Assembly (NCBI GenBank): GCA_035497735.1
Contig: DATJCX010000047.1
Location: forward strand, 124,001 to 188,000
Direction: 5' to 3'
DNA length: 64,000 nt
DNA from: Brumimicrobium sp035497735
Lineage (GTDB): Bacteria > Bacteroidota > Bacteroidia > Flavobacteriales_D > Crocinitomicaceae
In this document: positions 1 to 7,329 of the stretch, piece by piece
Layout of the letters: each line of letters begins with the position of its first letter
How positions within the stretch are numbered: the first letter of the stretch is position 1
Translations under genes and position numbers: made by a program
Notes under the pieces: generated by a model
Told to the model about the DNA's origin: nothing
Database searches by the model: none
The model's input: the letters and a program-made list of their open reading frames with translations, nothing else

Positions 1-1163
1 CTTATGAATACATCGAGTCGAAAGGAAAGTATGCAAATGAAGCGGCATTCTTAAAGGATACTTTAAAAGATTTTATCGGTTTAGATAAACATACTTTTGT
101 GCCTCGTGACGTTGTTCTTTATGGTTTTGGTCGTATCGGTCGTTTGGCTGCTCGTGAGTTGATTAAACAAGCAGGGAAAGGCCAACAGCTACGTTTAAGA
201 GCTATCGTTACAAGAGATGATTCTCCTGAATCGCTTAAAAAACGTGCTGCTTTATTCCAAAATGACTCTGTTCATGGTGCTTTTGATGGTATCGTTGATG
301 TGGACTTAGAGAATAAGTCAATGGTTATCAATGGAATGATTGTTCAAATGATCGCTGCAAATAACCCAGAAGATATTGATTATACTAAATACGGTATCAA
401 TAACGCTTTGATTATTGATAATACAGGTGTATTTACAAATAGAGAAGCTTTAGGAAGACACTTGAAGGCTAAAGGTGCCTCTCAGGTTGTTTTAACTGCT
501 CCTGGTGCTGAGATTCCAAATATCGTTTATGGTATTAACCAAGATGTATTAGATATTGATGAAGAGAAAATTTTCTCTGCTGCTTCTTGTACAACAAATG
601 CTATTTCGCCAATCTTAAAGGTGATGGGGGATAACTTTGGTGTGAAAAGAGGACATATTGAAACGGTCCATGCTTATACGAATGACCAGAACTTATTGGA
701 TAACATGCACAAGAAGCCACGTAGAGGTCGTTCTGCTGCTATCAATATGGTGATTACTTCAACTGGTGCTGGAAAAGCTGTAACGAAGGTTATGCCAGAG
801 TTTCAGGATAAATTGACAGCGAATGCGGTTCGTGTTCCTACACCAAACGGCTCTTTAGCTATCTTATCTTTGGAATTGGAAAAACCAGTTACTGTAGAAG
901 AGGTTAATAACGCTGTTAGACATGAAGCATTGAATGGTAACTTAGTTAACCAAATTCACTATTCTATCGATGAGGAATTGGTTTCTAATGATATCATTGG
1001 AAATACTTGCTGTTCAGTTTATGACTCGCCAGCAACTATCGTTTCTCAAGATGGTAAAAACGTTGTGTTGTATACTTGGTATGACAACGAGTTTGGTTAC
1101 ACGAAACAAGTTATTCGTCTAGCTAAATACGTTGCAAAAGTAAGACGTTTGATTTACTATTAA
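1..1163 (+). CDS. Glyceraldehyde-3-phosphate dehydrogenase, long form (5' end outside window)
   Basis: NAD(P)-dependent oxidation of glyceraldehyde 3-phosphate to 1,3-bisphosphoglycerate in glycolysis or gluconeogenesis. The Rossmann motif GFGRIGR and the catalytic motif SCTTNA are visible, followed by HAYTNDQ and, near the end, the WYDNEFGY signature. The frame stays open upstream of the GTG at 99 to the first bases of the window (reading ...KDTLKDFIGLDKHTF before VPRDVVLYGFG). The real start is therefore outside, and the protein carries an N-terminal extension ahead of the Rossmann fold. This fits the roughly 480-residue GAPDH form I associate with Bacteroidota rather than the standard 335-residue enzyme. 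A hairpin terminator follows the stop. Confidence 0.93.
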   Translation, partial: YEYIESKGKYANEAAFLKDTLKDFIGLDKHTFVPRDVVLYGFGRIGRLAARELIKQAGKGQQLRLRAIVTRDDSPESLKKRAALFQNDSVHGAFDGIVDVDLENKSMVINGMIVQMIAANNPEDIDYTKYGINNALIIDNTGVFTNREALGRHLKAKGASQVVLTAPGAEIPNIVYGINQDVLDIDEEKIFSAASCTTNAISPILKVMGDNFGVKRGHIETVHAYTNDQNLLDNMHKKPRRGRSAAINMVITSTGAGKAVTKVMPEFQDKLTANAVRVPTPNGSLAILSLELEKPVTVEEVNNAVRHEALNGNLVNQIHYSIDEELVSNDIIGNTCCSVYDSPATIVSQDGKNVVLYTWYDNEFGYTKQVIRLAKYVAKVRRLIYY

Positions 1164-1205
1164 TAGTTGAATATTACGTAAGTAATGCGTTAAATCATAA
1201 ATGTA

Positions 1206-1241
1206 AAATAGGGCTTTCAATTTTGGAAGTCCTATTTTTTT
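1206..1241 (+). terminator. Rho-independent terminator after GAPDH
   Basis: An imperfect stem (AATAGGGCTTTC pairing with GGAAGTCCTATT through one or two G-T pairs) is followed by a run of T. It lies about 45 bases after the GAPDH stop. Confidence 0.75.
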
Positions 1242-1388
1242 ATCTATATTTTTGGTTGTACGAAATAGAAAAGAGAAGTCTAAATTGTACTTAACTATTG
1301 AATGGATAAATTATTAAAGTGGTTAAGGCTTGAGTTTTATTGATGCAATATTTTATCCATCAAACTTCTTTCAGTTAAATAGTTACAG

Positions 1389-2843
1389 CTATTGATCTAA
1401 AGTAAAATAGAACTGACAAATAGCCAAAATAACCGCCCATTGTCTTTCAATATGAGGAGCGTGACCACAATCTTCTACGAAATACTCTTCTGCGTTTTCT
1501 AGTAATTCCACAATGCCATTCACTTGTTGATCGGTTCCGTATTGATCTTTATCACCTTGAATGATTAAAGCTGGTACAGGATTCCCTTTAATGTCTTTAG
1601 TAATGTCCCATTTTTTAAAACCCTCTAAATTCCAAGTCTCAGCCCATGCGAAAAATAGGCGCTCTGTTTTGTCACCATGGAAAAATTCCAGTCCTTTAAG
1701 CTTTCCTGCTTTATATGCATCAACAGCTGGTTGGATCCCCGCACGTGTTTCTTCTTCATTGATATAATGTGCTGCTAAAGTCACGATTCCTTTAACCCTT
1801 TCAGGGTAAGCAGAACTGTAGAGTAGCGCATTTGTTCCTCCGTCAGAATGTCCTACGATAAACAAGGGATTCTCTATTTTTAAGGCTTTGATAAAAGCTG
1901 GGAGATAGTTTAACGCAAACTCATGTAAGTACTGCTCATTTCTAACTTTGTCTTCGGCTTCGCTAAATCCATATCCTGGAAATTCTAATGCAATTCCTGG
2001 TATCAATAGGGATTCACTTAATTCTTTTGGGAAATTTTGCCATTGCGCGATGGATCCGATGGCTTCGTGTAGAAAGAGAGCGATGGGTTGTTCCTTGTTT
2101 TCAATTCTTCCATACTGACAATATGTCATTTTTCCATAAGGCGTTTCTATCTGCTGGTAATTGAAACTTTCAATTTGTGTTTGAATATGTCTTACGATGT
2201 TTTTGGCTGCGATATATCCCAAAGGATGAACCATATGCGGTACTTCAAAATAAAGTCCATTGCTTAATGCTTCAGTGATGGATAAACTTTCCTCTTTTGT
2301 AACCATTCTGTCTTTTCCACCTCTTGTAATTCTAACTGGAATTTTAAGTTGACCAATAGTTGAGGGTGAAAGGGTAGGAGTTGCTCCTAAGTCGAGCATG
2401 AAGTTCTTTGTTTTCTCGAGTAATTCCGGCAAATACTCTCCGTGCAGATCTTTTAAATAGGAATAGAAAGACTCGGCATTGTTTGATAAGAAATCAACAG
2501 ATAATGAACTTGTTTCCTTTTTCGCTTCTTCGAGATTCCAGTTAAACTTCGTTCCTTGCGTAACGATACCTTTAAAGTTTGTTTCGTTTGACAATGCAGC
2601 TGTTAAAGCGATGTATCCGCCTAAACTAAAGCCGTACACATAACTTGGACCCATTTCATTTAGAAAACTTAAGAAATGCCTTGTTAGTTCCTTTATTTCA
2701 AAACTGTTATCGCTATTTTGCAATTCCCCATGATGTGGAATTTCGTAACAGATTACATTGTATTGCTTGGATAATAAAGGAAGGACTTCATCAAACTCTG
2801 ATTTAGTTCCCAAAGCCCCATGAATTAAAATTAAGTTTTCCAT
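1389..2843 (-). CDS. Tandem alpha/beta-hydrolase fusion protein
   Basis: Two alpha/beta-hydrolase folds sit in one 484-residue chain. Domain 1 (about 1-225) has an HGALG oxyanion-type motif near residue 8, the nucleophile elbow GFSLGG (Ser73), an acidic candidate Asp178 and His203 or His206. Domain 2 (about 235-484) has an HEAIGS oxyanion-type motif near 259, GHSDGG (Ser333), Asp431 or Asp433, and His461 in DCGHAPH. Both triads look complete, so both halves may be active. The substrate cannot be told from sequence. There is no signal peptide, so it is probably cytoplasmic. It is transcribed toward the GAPDH gene and lies downstream of efp, but efp has its own terminator between them. Confidence 0.85.
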   Translation of the reverse strand: MENLILIHGALGTKSEFDEVLPLLSKQYNVICYEIPHHGELQNSDNSFEIKELTRHFLSFLNEMGPSYVYGFSLGGYIALTAALSNETNFKGIVTQGTKFNWNLEEAKKETSSLSVDFLSNNAESFYSYLKDLHGEYLPELLEKTKNFMLDLGATPTLSPSTIGQLKIPVRITRGGKDRMVTKEESLSITEALSNGLYFEVPHMVHPLGYIAAKNIVRHIQTQIESFNYQQIETPYGKMTYCQYGRIENKEQPIALFLHEAIGSIAQWQNFPKELSESLLIPGIALEFPGYGFSEAEDKVRNEQYLHEFALNYLPAFIKALKIENPLFIVGHSDGGTNALLYSSAYPERVKGIVTLAAHYINEEETRAGIQPAVDAYKAGKLKGLEFFHGDKTERLFFAWAETWNLEGFKKWDITKDIKGNPVPALIIQGDKDQYGTDQQVNGIVELLENAEEYFVEDCGHAPHIERQWAVILAICQFYFTLDQ

Positions 2844-2885
2844 ACTTGTTTAGTTATAAAAAAATAGACGGAAGTAATATATCAA

Positions 2886-2914
2886 AAAGAAAAAAGCCCG
2901 ATTTGTCGGGCTTT
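2886..2914 (-). terminator. Terminator of efp
   Basis: A perfect 8-bp stem AAAGCCCG/CGGGCTTT with a 6-base loop, followed on the minus strand by a T-rich tract, lies just after the efp stop. Confidence 0.85.
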
Positions 2915-2935
2915 CAAAATATGTAAATGAAAGAA

Positions 2936-3502
2936 TTATTTAACTCTTTCCATGTATTCACCTGTTGATGTGTTCACTTTAACTTTTTCACCTGTATCGA
3001 TGAACAGAGGAACTCTAATTTCAGCACCTGTATCAATAGTGGCTGGTTTCAATGCGTTAGTAGCAGTATCACCTTTAATACCTGGTTCAGTATAAGTAAT
3101 TTCAGCTTCGATATACGTTGGTAAATCTACAGTTAGTGGATTTTCTTCTTCAGCGTGGAATTGAATTTCACAAATCATTCCTTCTCTTAAGAACAAAGGT
3201 TTTTCAATTAAACGTTTTGGAATTAAAACTTGCTCGTAATTCTCTAAGTTCATGAAGTGGTATCCTTGACCTTCTTCTTCGTAAAGATATTGGTACTGTC
3301 TTCTTTCAACACGTACAATATCAATTTTGTGTCCTGAAGAAAATGTAATATCTAATACTTTTCCTGATTCAATTTCTTTCAATTTTGTACGAACAAAAGC
3401 TGGTCCTTTACCCGGTTTTACGTGTAAAAACTCAATTACGGAAGCAATCTTTCCGTTATGCATCATGCACAATCCGTTTTTAATATCTGCTGTAGTTGCC
3501 AT
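2936..3502 (-). CDS. efp: Elongation factor P
   Basis: Binds the ribosome near the E site and relieves stalling at polyproline. The length (188 aa) is standard. The N-terminal KOW-like domain carries the loop HVKPGKGPAFVR with Lys32 at the tip, the position that is post-translationally modified in Lys-type EF-Ps such as that of E. coli. The OB-domains follow, with the C-terminal signature GAEIRVPLFIDTGEKVKV and the end TGEYMERVK. No EF-P modification gene (epmA/epmB-like) is visible in this window. A TATATTTG promoter element lies 27 bases upstream of the start and a strong terminator follows the stop, so it looks monocistronic. Confidence 0.96.
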   Translation of the reverse strand: MATTADIKNGLCMMHNGKIASVIEFLHVKPGKGPAFVRTKLKEIESGKVLDITFSSGHKIDIVRVERRQYQYLYEEEGQGYHFMNLENYEQVLIPKRLIEKPLFLREGMICEIQFHAEEENPLTVDLPTYIEAEITYTEPGIKGDTATNALKPATIDTGAEIRVPLFIDTGEKVKVNTSTGEYMERVK

Positions 3503-3528
3503 AAAATCATTTTAAATTTAATGAAGGG

Positions 3529-3536
3529 CAAATATA
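3529..3536 (-). promoter_or_regulatory. Predicted -7 element for efp (TATATTTG)
   Basis: Matches the Bacteroidota -7 consensus TAnnTTTG on the minus strand. The implied start site near 3522 leaves a leader of about 20 bases before the efp ATG. Confidence 0.6.
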
Positions 3537-3907
3537 ATGATTATTCAATTCAAATCACACTTATATACTGTAATAATTCAAGGCAATGATGCTCTGACTT
3601 ATAGTTTGATTTTCAAGTGAGTACTTTTTTCCAATTTAATTTCTATCTGCTATCATTAAGAAATTAATGACAAATGAATAGTGAAGTAAGAGAAGAAGTT
3701 GAATCCGAAAAGTAACAAAAGTATGAATTGCGTGAATCCTAAGTTTTCACCATAGAGTAGGTACATGGATAAATGTGATTTAATATAAATTCACTATTTT
3801 TGTCAACTCCTTATGTTAAGGATTAAAATGTGTTAAAATCGTTAGAAATCACGTTAAAAACACTATCTTTGCATGAAAATAGTAAACAATCATAAATAAA
3901 TATAACT
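3537..3907. other. Intergenic region between divergent efp and peroxiredoxin genes
   Basis: About 370 bases without a supported gene. Only promoter-like elements are visible: the efp element at its left edge, and TATTTTTG (3795-3802) and TATCTTTG (3864-3871) facing the peroxiredoxin. The short open frames here are not convincing. Confidence 0.6.
3864..3871 (+). promoter_or_regulatory. Predicted -7 element for peroxiredoxin (TATCTTTG)
   Basis: Exact match to TAnnTTTG, 37 bases before the peroxiredoxin ATG. A second match, TATTTTTG, sits at 3795-3802, so two start sites are possible. No clear -33 TTTG was seen. No OxyR-like operator could be recognised. Confidence 0.55.
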
Positions 3908-4543
3908 ATGTCATTTGTAGGAAAAAAATTCCCAAACATTGCAGTAAATGCAATGAACAATAAAGGGGAAACTGTTAAAATCAACGTATTTGAAGAGGCA
4001 ATTAACAACAAAAAGAAAGTTGTACTTTTCTGGTACCCGAAAGATTTTACATACGTTTGCCCAACAGAATTACATGCTTTCCAGTCAAAATTAGCTGAAT
4101 TCGAAAAAAGAAATACAATTGTAATCGGTGCATCATGTGATACAGCAGAAGTTCACTTTGCATGGTTAACGACTCCAAAAAACAAAGGTGGTATTGAAGG
4201 AGTAACTTATCCATTAATCGCTGACTCAAATCGTAACTTAGCAGCTATGTTAGATATTCTAGATGCGCAAGAAGTATTTGACGAAGAGTTAGAAGATTAC
4301 GTTTATGAAGGTGACATGGTTTCTTACCGTGCAACTTACCTAATCGATGAGACAGGAAAAATTTTCCACGAAAGCATTAACGATATGCCATTAGGTCGTA
4401 ACGTAAACGAATACTTACGTTTAATCGATGCATATGCACACGTTCAAGACCACGGAGAAGTTTGTCCAGCAAACTGGCAAGAAGGAGATACTGCAATGAC
4501 AGCAACTTCTGAAGGTACAGCTGACTACTTATCAAAAAACTAA
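3908..4543 (+). CDS. Typical 2-Cys peroxiredoxin (AhpC/Prx1 type)
   Basis: Reduces hydrogen peroxide, organic peroxides and peroxynitrite in the cytoplasm. The peroxidatic Cys51 lies in FTYVCPTE with Thr48 nearby, Arg141 is in the usual place, and the resolving Cys186 lies in HGEVCPANW. The 211-residue length and the C-terminal tail fit the AhpC/Prx1 subfamily. No ahpF-like reductase is adjacent, so recycling presumably uses thioredoxin or a reductase encoded elsewhere. It has its own promoter element and a terminator, so it is probably monocistronic. Confidence 0.95.
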   Translation: MSFVGKKFPNIAVNAMNNKGETVKINVFEEAINNKKKVVLFWYPKDFTYVCPTELHAFQSKLAEFEKRNTIVIGASCDTAEVHFAWLTTPKNKGGIEGVTYPLIADSNRNLAAMLDILDAQEVFDEELEDYVYEGDMVSYRATYLIDETGKIFHESINDMPLGRNVNEYLRLIDAYAHVQDHGEVCPANWQEGDTAMTATSEGTADYLSKN

Positions 4544-4579
4544 AATTCACGCGTTTATTATAACGCTTAAATAATTTTC

Positions 4580-4612
4580 AAAGAGTGTATCTATACTAGG
4601 TACACTCTTTTT
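4580..4612 (+). terminator. Terminator of the peroxiredoxin gene
   Basis: A 10-bp stem AAAGAGTGTA/TACACTCTTT with an 11-base loop and trailing T run, 37 bases after the stop codon. Confidence 0.85.
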
Positions 4613-4721
4613 GCTTTAAACTATTCTGACTAAAAACTACGGCGTTCTTATCTAAGAGAGAAAGAAATTGTTTTTTGAATTTGTTTTATGGTTCACGTTT
4701 TTCATTCCAAAGATTATTTTG

Positions 4722-4729
4722 TATTTTTG
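4722..4729 (+). promoter_or_regulatory. Predicted -7 element for the MscS-type channel gene (TATTTTTG)
   Basis: Exact TAnnTTTG match. It lies downstream of the upstream in-frame TTG codon (4668) and 25 bases before the ATG at 4755. It therefore supports the ATG as the real start. Confidence 0.6.
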
Positions 4730-4754
4730 CACCTATATAAACAAGAAATCCTCA

Positions 4755-5669
4755 ATGAATAAATCGAAAAGAAACAAAGATGTATTGATGTATGGTACAG
4801 GAATTGGAGTATTTCTAGCATTACACTACTTAATTGGATTAGATTTATTCAAACCTATTCATAAGTATATAACTTTTCTAGAGAATCTTACCGGAGCCTT
4901 AGCAGTTGTTTGCATTGTTCTATTAATACGTACGCTTGTCGATAGACTTATTGATAAAATGGATCAGTCGAGGGGAGAGCAGTACAATCTAAGAAGGATT
5001 CTCCGACTTGTTTCTGGCGTAGTTATTATTCTAGTTATTGTTTCTTTCTTGTTCTCCAAACCATATACTACACTGGCTGGACTGGGTATATTTTCCTTAG
5101 TTTTAGGTTTTGCTTTACAAGCTCCGATTACTTCTTTCATCGGTTGGTTGTACATTATTTTCCGCCAACCATATAAGGTAGGAGACAGGATACAAATTTC
5201 CGGACATAGAGGAGATGTTGTTGAGGTAAGCTACCTAGATACTATTATTAAAGAATGTAGTGGAGACTATTTAGAAAACGACAGAACGAGTGGAAGAATA
5301 ATCCGCTTTCCGAATAGTTTGATTTTAAAAGATAAAGTAGTGAATTATTCTGGCGATTTTGAACCATTTATTTGGAATGAGACCGCAGTTCAGATTTCCT
5401 ATACAAGTGATCTTGATTTTGTTGAAGAATGTTTAAAAAAAGGAGCAGATGATGATTTTAAAAATCGTTTTCCCAAAAAGAGCATTACAGGAAATGAAGC
5501 AGATGTTTACTTCCGTGTTAATACCTACGCTTGGTTGGAAGCAGTTGTTTCTTACCCTGTAGAACCAATTGATACAACTGGTCGTAGAAATAGAATCCTA
5601 AAGGCTGTCTTGCCTATGCTAAATACACAACCTAATAAAGTTGGTTTCCCAGAAGGAAATACAAGATAG
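4755..5669 (+). CDS. MscS-family mechanosensitive ion channel
   Basis: Inner-membrane channel that opens under membrane tension and releases solutes on hypo-osmotic shock. With the ATG at 4755 the protein is 304 aa. It has a hydrophobic segment near the N-terminus, a second after a charged stretch, a third before residue 120, and then the pore-lining helix and beta-domain entry (GFALQAPITSFIGW, then YKVGDRIQISGHRGDV), which is the MscS core signature. The cytosolic vestibule follows. An in-frame TTG at 4668 would add 29 hydrophobic residues but precedes the likely transcription start, so it was not used. The following secreted-protein gene starts 34 bases downstream and may be co-transcribed. 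Confidence 0.9.
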   Translation: MNKSKRNKDVLMYGTGIGVFLALHYLIGLDLFKPIHKYITFLENLTGALAVVCIVLLIRTLVDRLIDKMDQSRGEQYNLRRILRLVSGVVIILVIVSFLFSKPYTTLAGLGIFSLVLGFALQAPITSFIGWLYIIFRQPYKVGDRIQISGHRGDVVEVSYLDTIIKECSGDYLENDRTSGRIIRFPNSLILKDKVVNYSGDFEPFIWNETAVQISYTSDLDFVEECLKKGADDDFKNRFPKKSITGNEADVYFRVNTYAWLEAVVSYPVEPIDTTGRRNRILKAVLPMLNTQPNKVGFPEGNTR

Positions 5670-5703
5670 TTTCATATTGTTGTTTAATAATTAATGTATT
5701 ATA

Positions 5704-6576
5704 ATGAATAAGTACACACTGATTTTATTAGGTTTTTGTTTTTCTTTCGTAGCTGCTTCTCAAGTTTCCAATGAGGAAGAATTAGGAATAGAATATATTG
5801 TAGATAAAAAAGACGACATTTTAATAAAATCAAATAATACCATCGCACAATTAATTGAAGATGTTGATAGAGATATCAATGAATATATTTTTTCCTTTGA
5901 AGCAAAAAAAGCTCGCCTAATAATGGGGAAAAGAGATTTAAGCCAATTGAATTTTTGGAAACAAAAAGCTGATTCTATTGTAAAAGTTTCTGCTTTGACA
6001 ATAGATGTGTTATTGGAGGAAATGAATACTATCGCACGATTAGCAGACAATACGGATAAAGACTATGTAGTAAGAGATAGTTACACCAGTAAAGCTAGGT
6101 CTCTAAAATCAATCAACGAAATTGAGAATTTAAGCAATAGAACAGTTCCATATCAACGTATTTTTGGCCAAGACTTTCTAGATCCCCAACCTGAAGGGAT
6201 AGATATTGAGAATGAAATTCTAGCGTATAAGAATGCCGTTTTTCGCATATTAGGGAATTTTTCATTTGAAGGAGAGACGTCTGTTTTTAAAACTTTTGAA
6301 AGTGAAAAAGACTTCGGAAAAAGTATGGAGAATGTTCGTTTAGCAGATACATCCGTTCTTAAAAGAATAAATAATTATCTAACCTTAGATTCAGAAGATT
6401 ACCATCCAGACCCTCAGTCCGATAAAGTAATTGTCATTTCATGGATGTTGGATAATTTCGTCTATTCAAGTGTGCTAGAAACAGCGGTGAGTATAAATCA
6501 AGTGATCTTAAAGATAAAACTTATTGAAAAACATGCTTTAAGTCTTTTGCTTAGTAAGATTGAATCAGGGTACTAA
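5704..6576 (+). CDS. Secreted protein of unknown function
   Basis: I do not recognise this family. The 290-residue product starts with a probable signal peptide (hydrophobic residues 4-18, cleavage likely after AAS). The rest is acidic, rich in Asp, Glu, Lys and Ile, and looks mainly alpha-helical with no Cys pattern, repeats or T9SS tail. It follows the MscS gene by 34 bases on the same strand, so a shared transcript is plausible. Export to the periplasm is an inference from the signal peptide alone. Confidence 0.7.
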   Translation: MNKYTLILLGFCFSFVAASQVSNEEELGIEYIVDKKDDILIKSNNTIAQLIEDVDRDINEYIFSFEAKKARLIMGKRDLSQLNFWKQKADSIVKVSALTIDVLLEEMNTIARLADNTDKDYVVRDSYTSKARSLKSINEIENLSNRTVPYQRIFGQDFLDPQPEGIDIENEILAYKNAVFRILGNFSFEGETSVFKTFESEKDFGKSMENVRLADTSVLKRINNYLTLDSEDYHPDPQSDKVIVISWMLDNFVYSSVLETAVSINQVILKIKLIEKHALSLLLSKIESGY

Positions 6577-6639
6577 TAAGTTAAATAACTACTCAAAAAA
6601 AATAACGCACCGAATATCAGTGCGTTATAGTTAATTTTG

Positions 6640-7046
6640 TGGAGCTGGAGGGGTTCGAACCCTCGTCCAAACAATGAAACAACTAGCCTTCTACATGTTT
6701 ATTTTATGATTCGATTTTCGATTGGAGCCTGGACATAAACACCCGAACTACAACTTATCCTCTTAGGGTTTCACAAAAAAGGTAAAGGCGACCTCTCATG
6801 CTATTCTCAAATTGGTTATTTCTCGTAGTCTAGGGCTCTTGAGACGGGAGCTCCGGCGAGAAACTTGTCCCTCTTACTATTATTCGGAGTGGATTAAGCT
6901 TAATCAATTAATTGATTAAGCTGCAAGGTTGTATGACATATTATTGTCGGTTATTGTTTGTGACCAGAGATTAACGAGACTCACCACATGGCTCGACATG
7001 CTTATACTAATCATCCGCAGTTGCTGTCAAATCCAATGTCAGCCCC
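6640..7046 (-). ncRNA. ssrA: Transfer-messenger RNA (tmRNA)
   Basis: Rescues ribosomes stalled on truncated mRNAs and tags the nascent peptide for proteolysis. On the minus strand the 5' end reads GGGGCTGACATTGG and the 3' end reads GGTTCGAACCCCTCCAGCTCC plus discriminator A. The two ends form the tRNA-like acceptor stem. CCA is not encoded (genomic CAA follows). A frame at 6948-6916 encodes DNNMSYNLAA and a TAA stop. It is preceded by AATAACC, comparable with AATAGTC before the E. coli resume codon, and has the same 10-codon length. A 26-base perfect palindrome (6897-6922) overlaps the stop and corresponds to the helix after the tag. The remainder should hold the pseudoknots. About 407 nt in total. 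Confidence 0.95.
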
Positions 7047-7067
7047 GTATTTAAATGATTAATAACG

Positions 7068-7075
7068 CAAATATA
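7068..7075 (-). promoter_or_regulatory. Predicted -7 element for ssrA (TATATTTG)
   Basis: Exact TAnnTTTG match on the minus strand, 22 bases before the mature tmRNA 5' end. This implies a short 5' leader to be trimmed. Confidence 0.6.
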
Positions 7076-7329
7076 GATAAATAGACTGATAACACACTAG
7101 AATAAGCGTTAATTATTTGTAAAAATCGACTAATATTTGAGTGTGTTTTTGAAATCTTATCATTGTTAACTTTTTATTCTTGATAAGTTAATCTAAGAAA
7201 AAGCAGGTTTAATCCGAAAAAACACTACTTTTAGGCAACTATAAGAAATTATAAACGTTTTCAAATACAAGTAGATATAAGATTTATGAAACGTTTTATA
7301 TCGATGCTATAATTGAAACAAAAACTACA

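Noticed and set aside
4668..4754. TTG-initiated N-terminal extension of the MscS-type channel
   Set aside because: The TATTTTTG promoter element at 4722-4729 lies inside the extension, so the TTG would not be transcribed. The ATG at 4755 starts a normal MscS-type protein.
5760..6050. Minus-strand 96-codon frame
   Set aside because: It is fully inside the secreted-protein gene at 5704, with no start context or protein-like features of its own.
6897..6922. A 26-base perfect palindrome that looked like a regulator binding site
   Set aside because: It falls inside tmRNA directly at the tag stop codon, where a conserved helix is expected.
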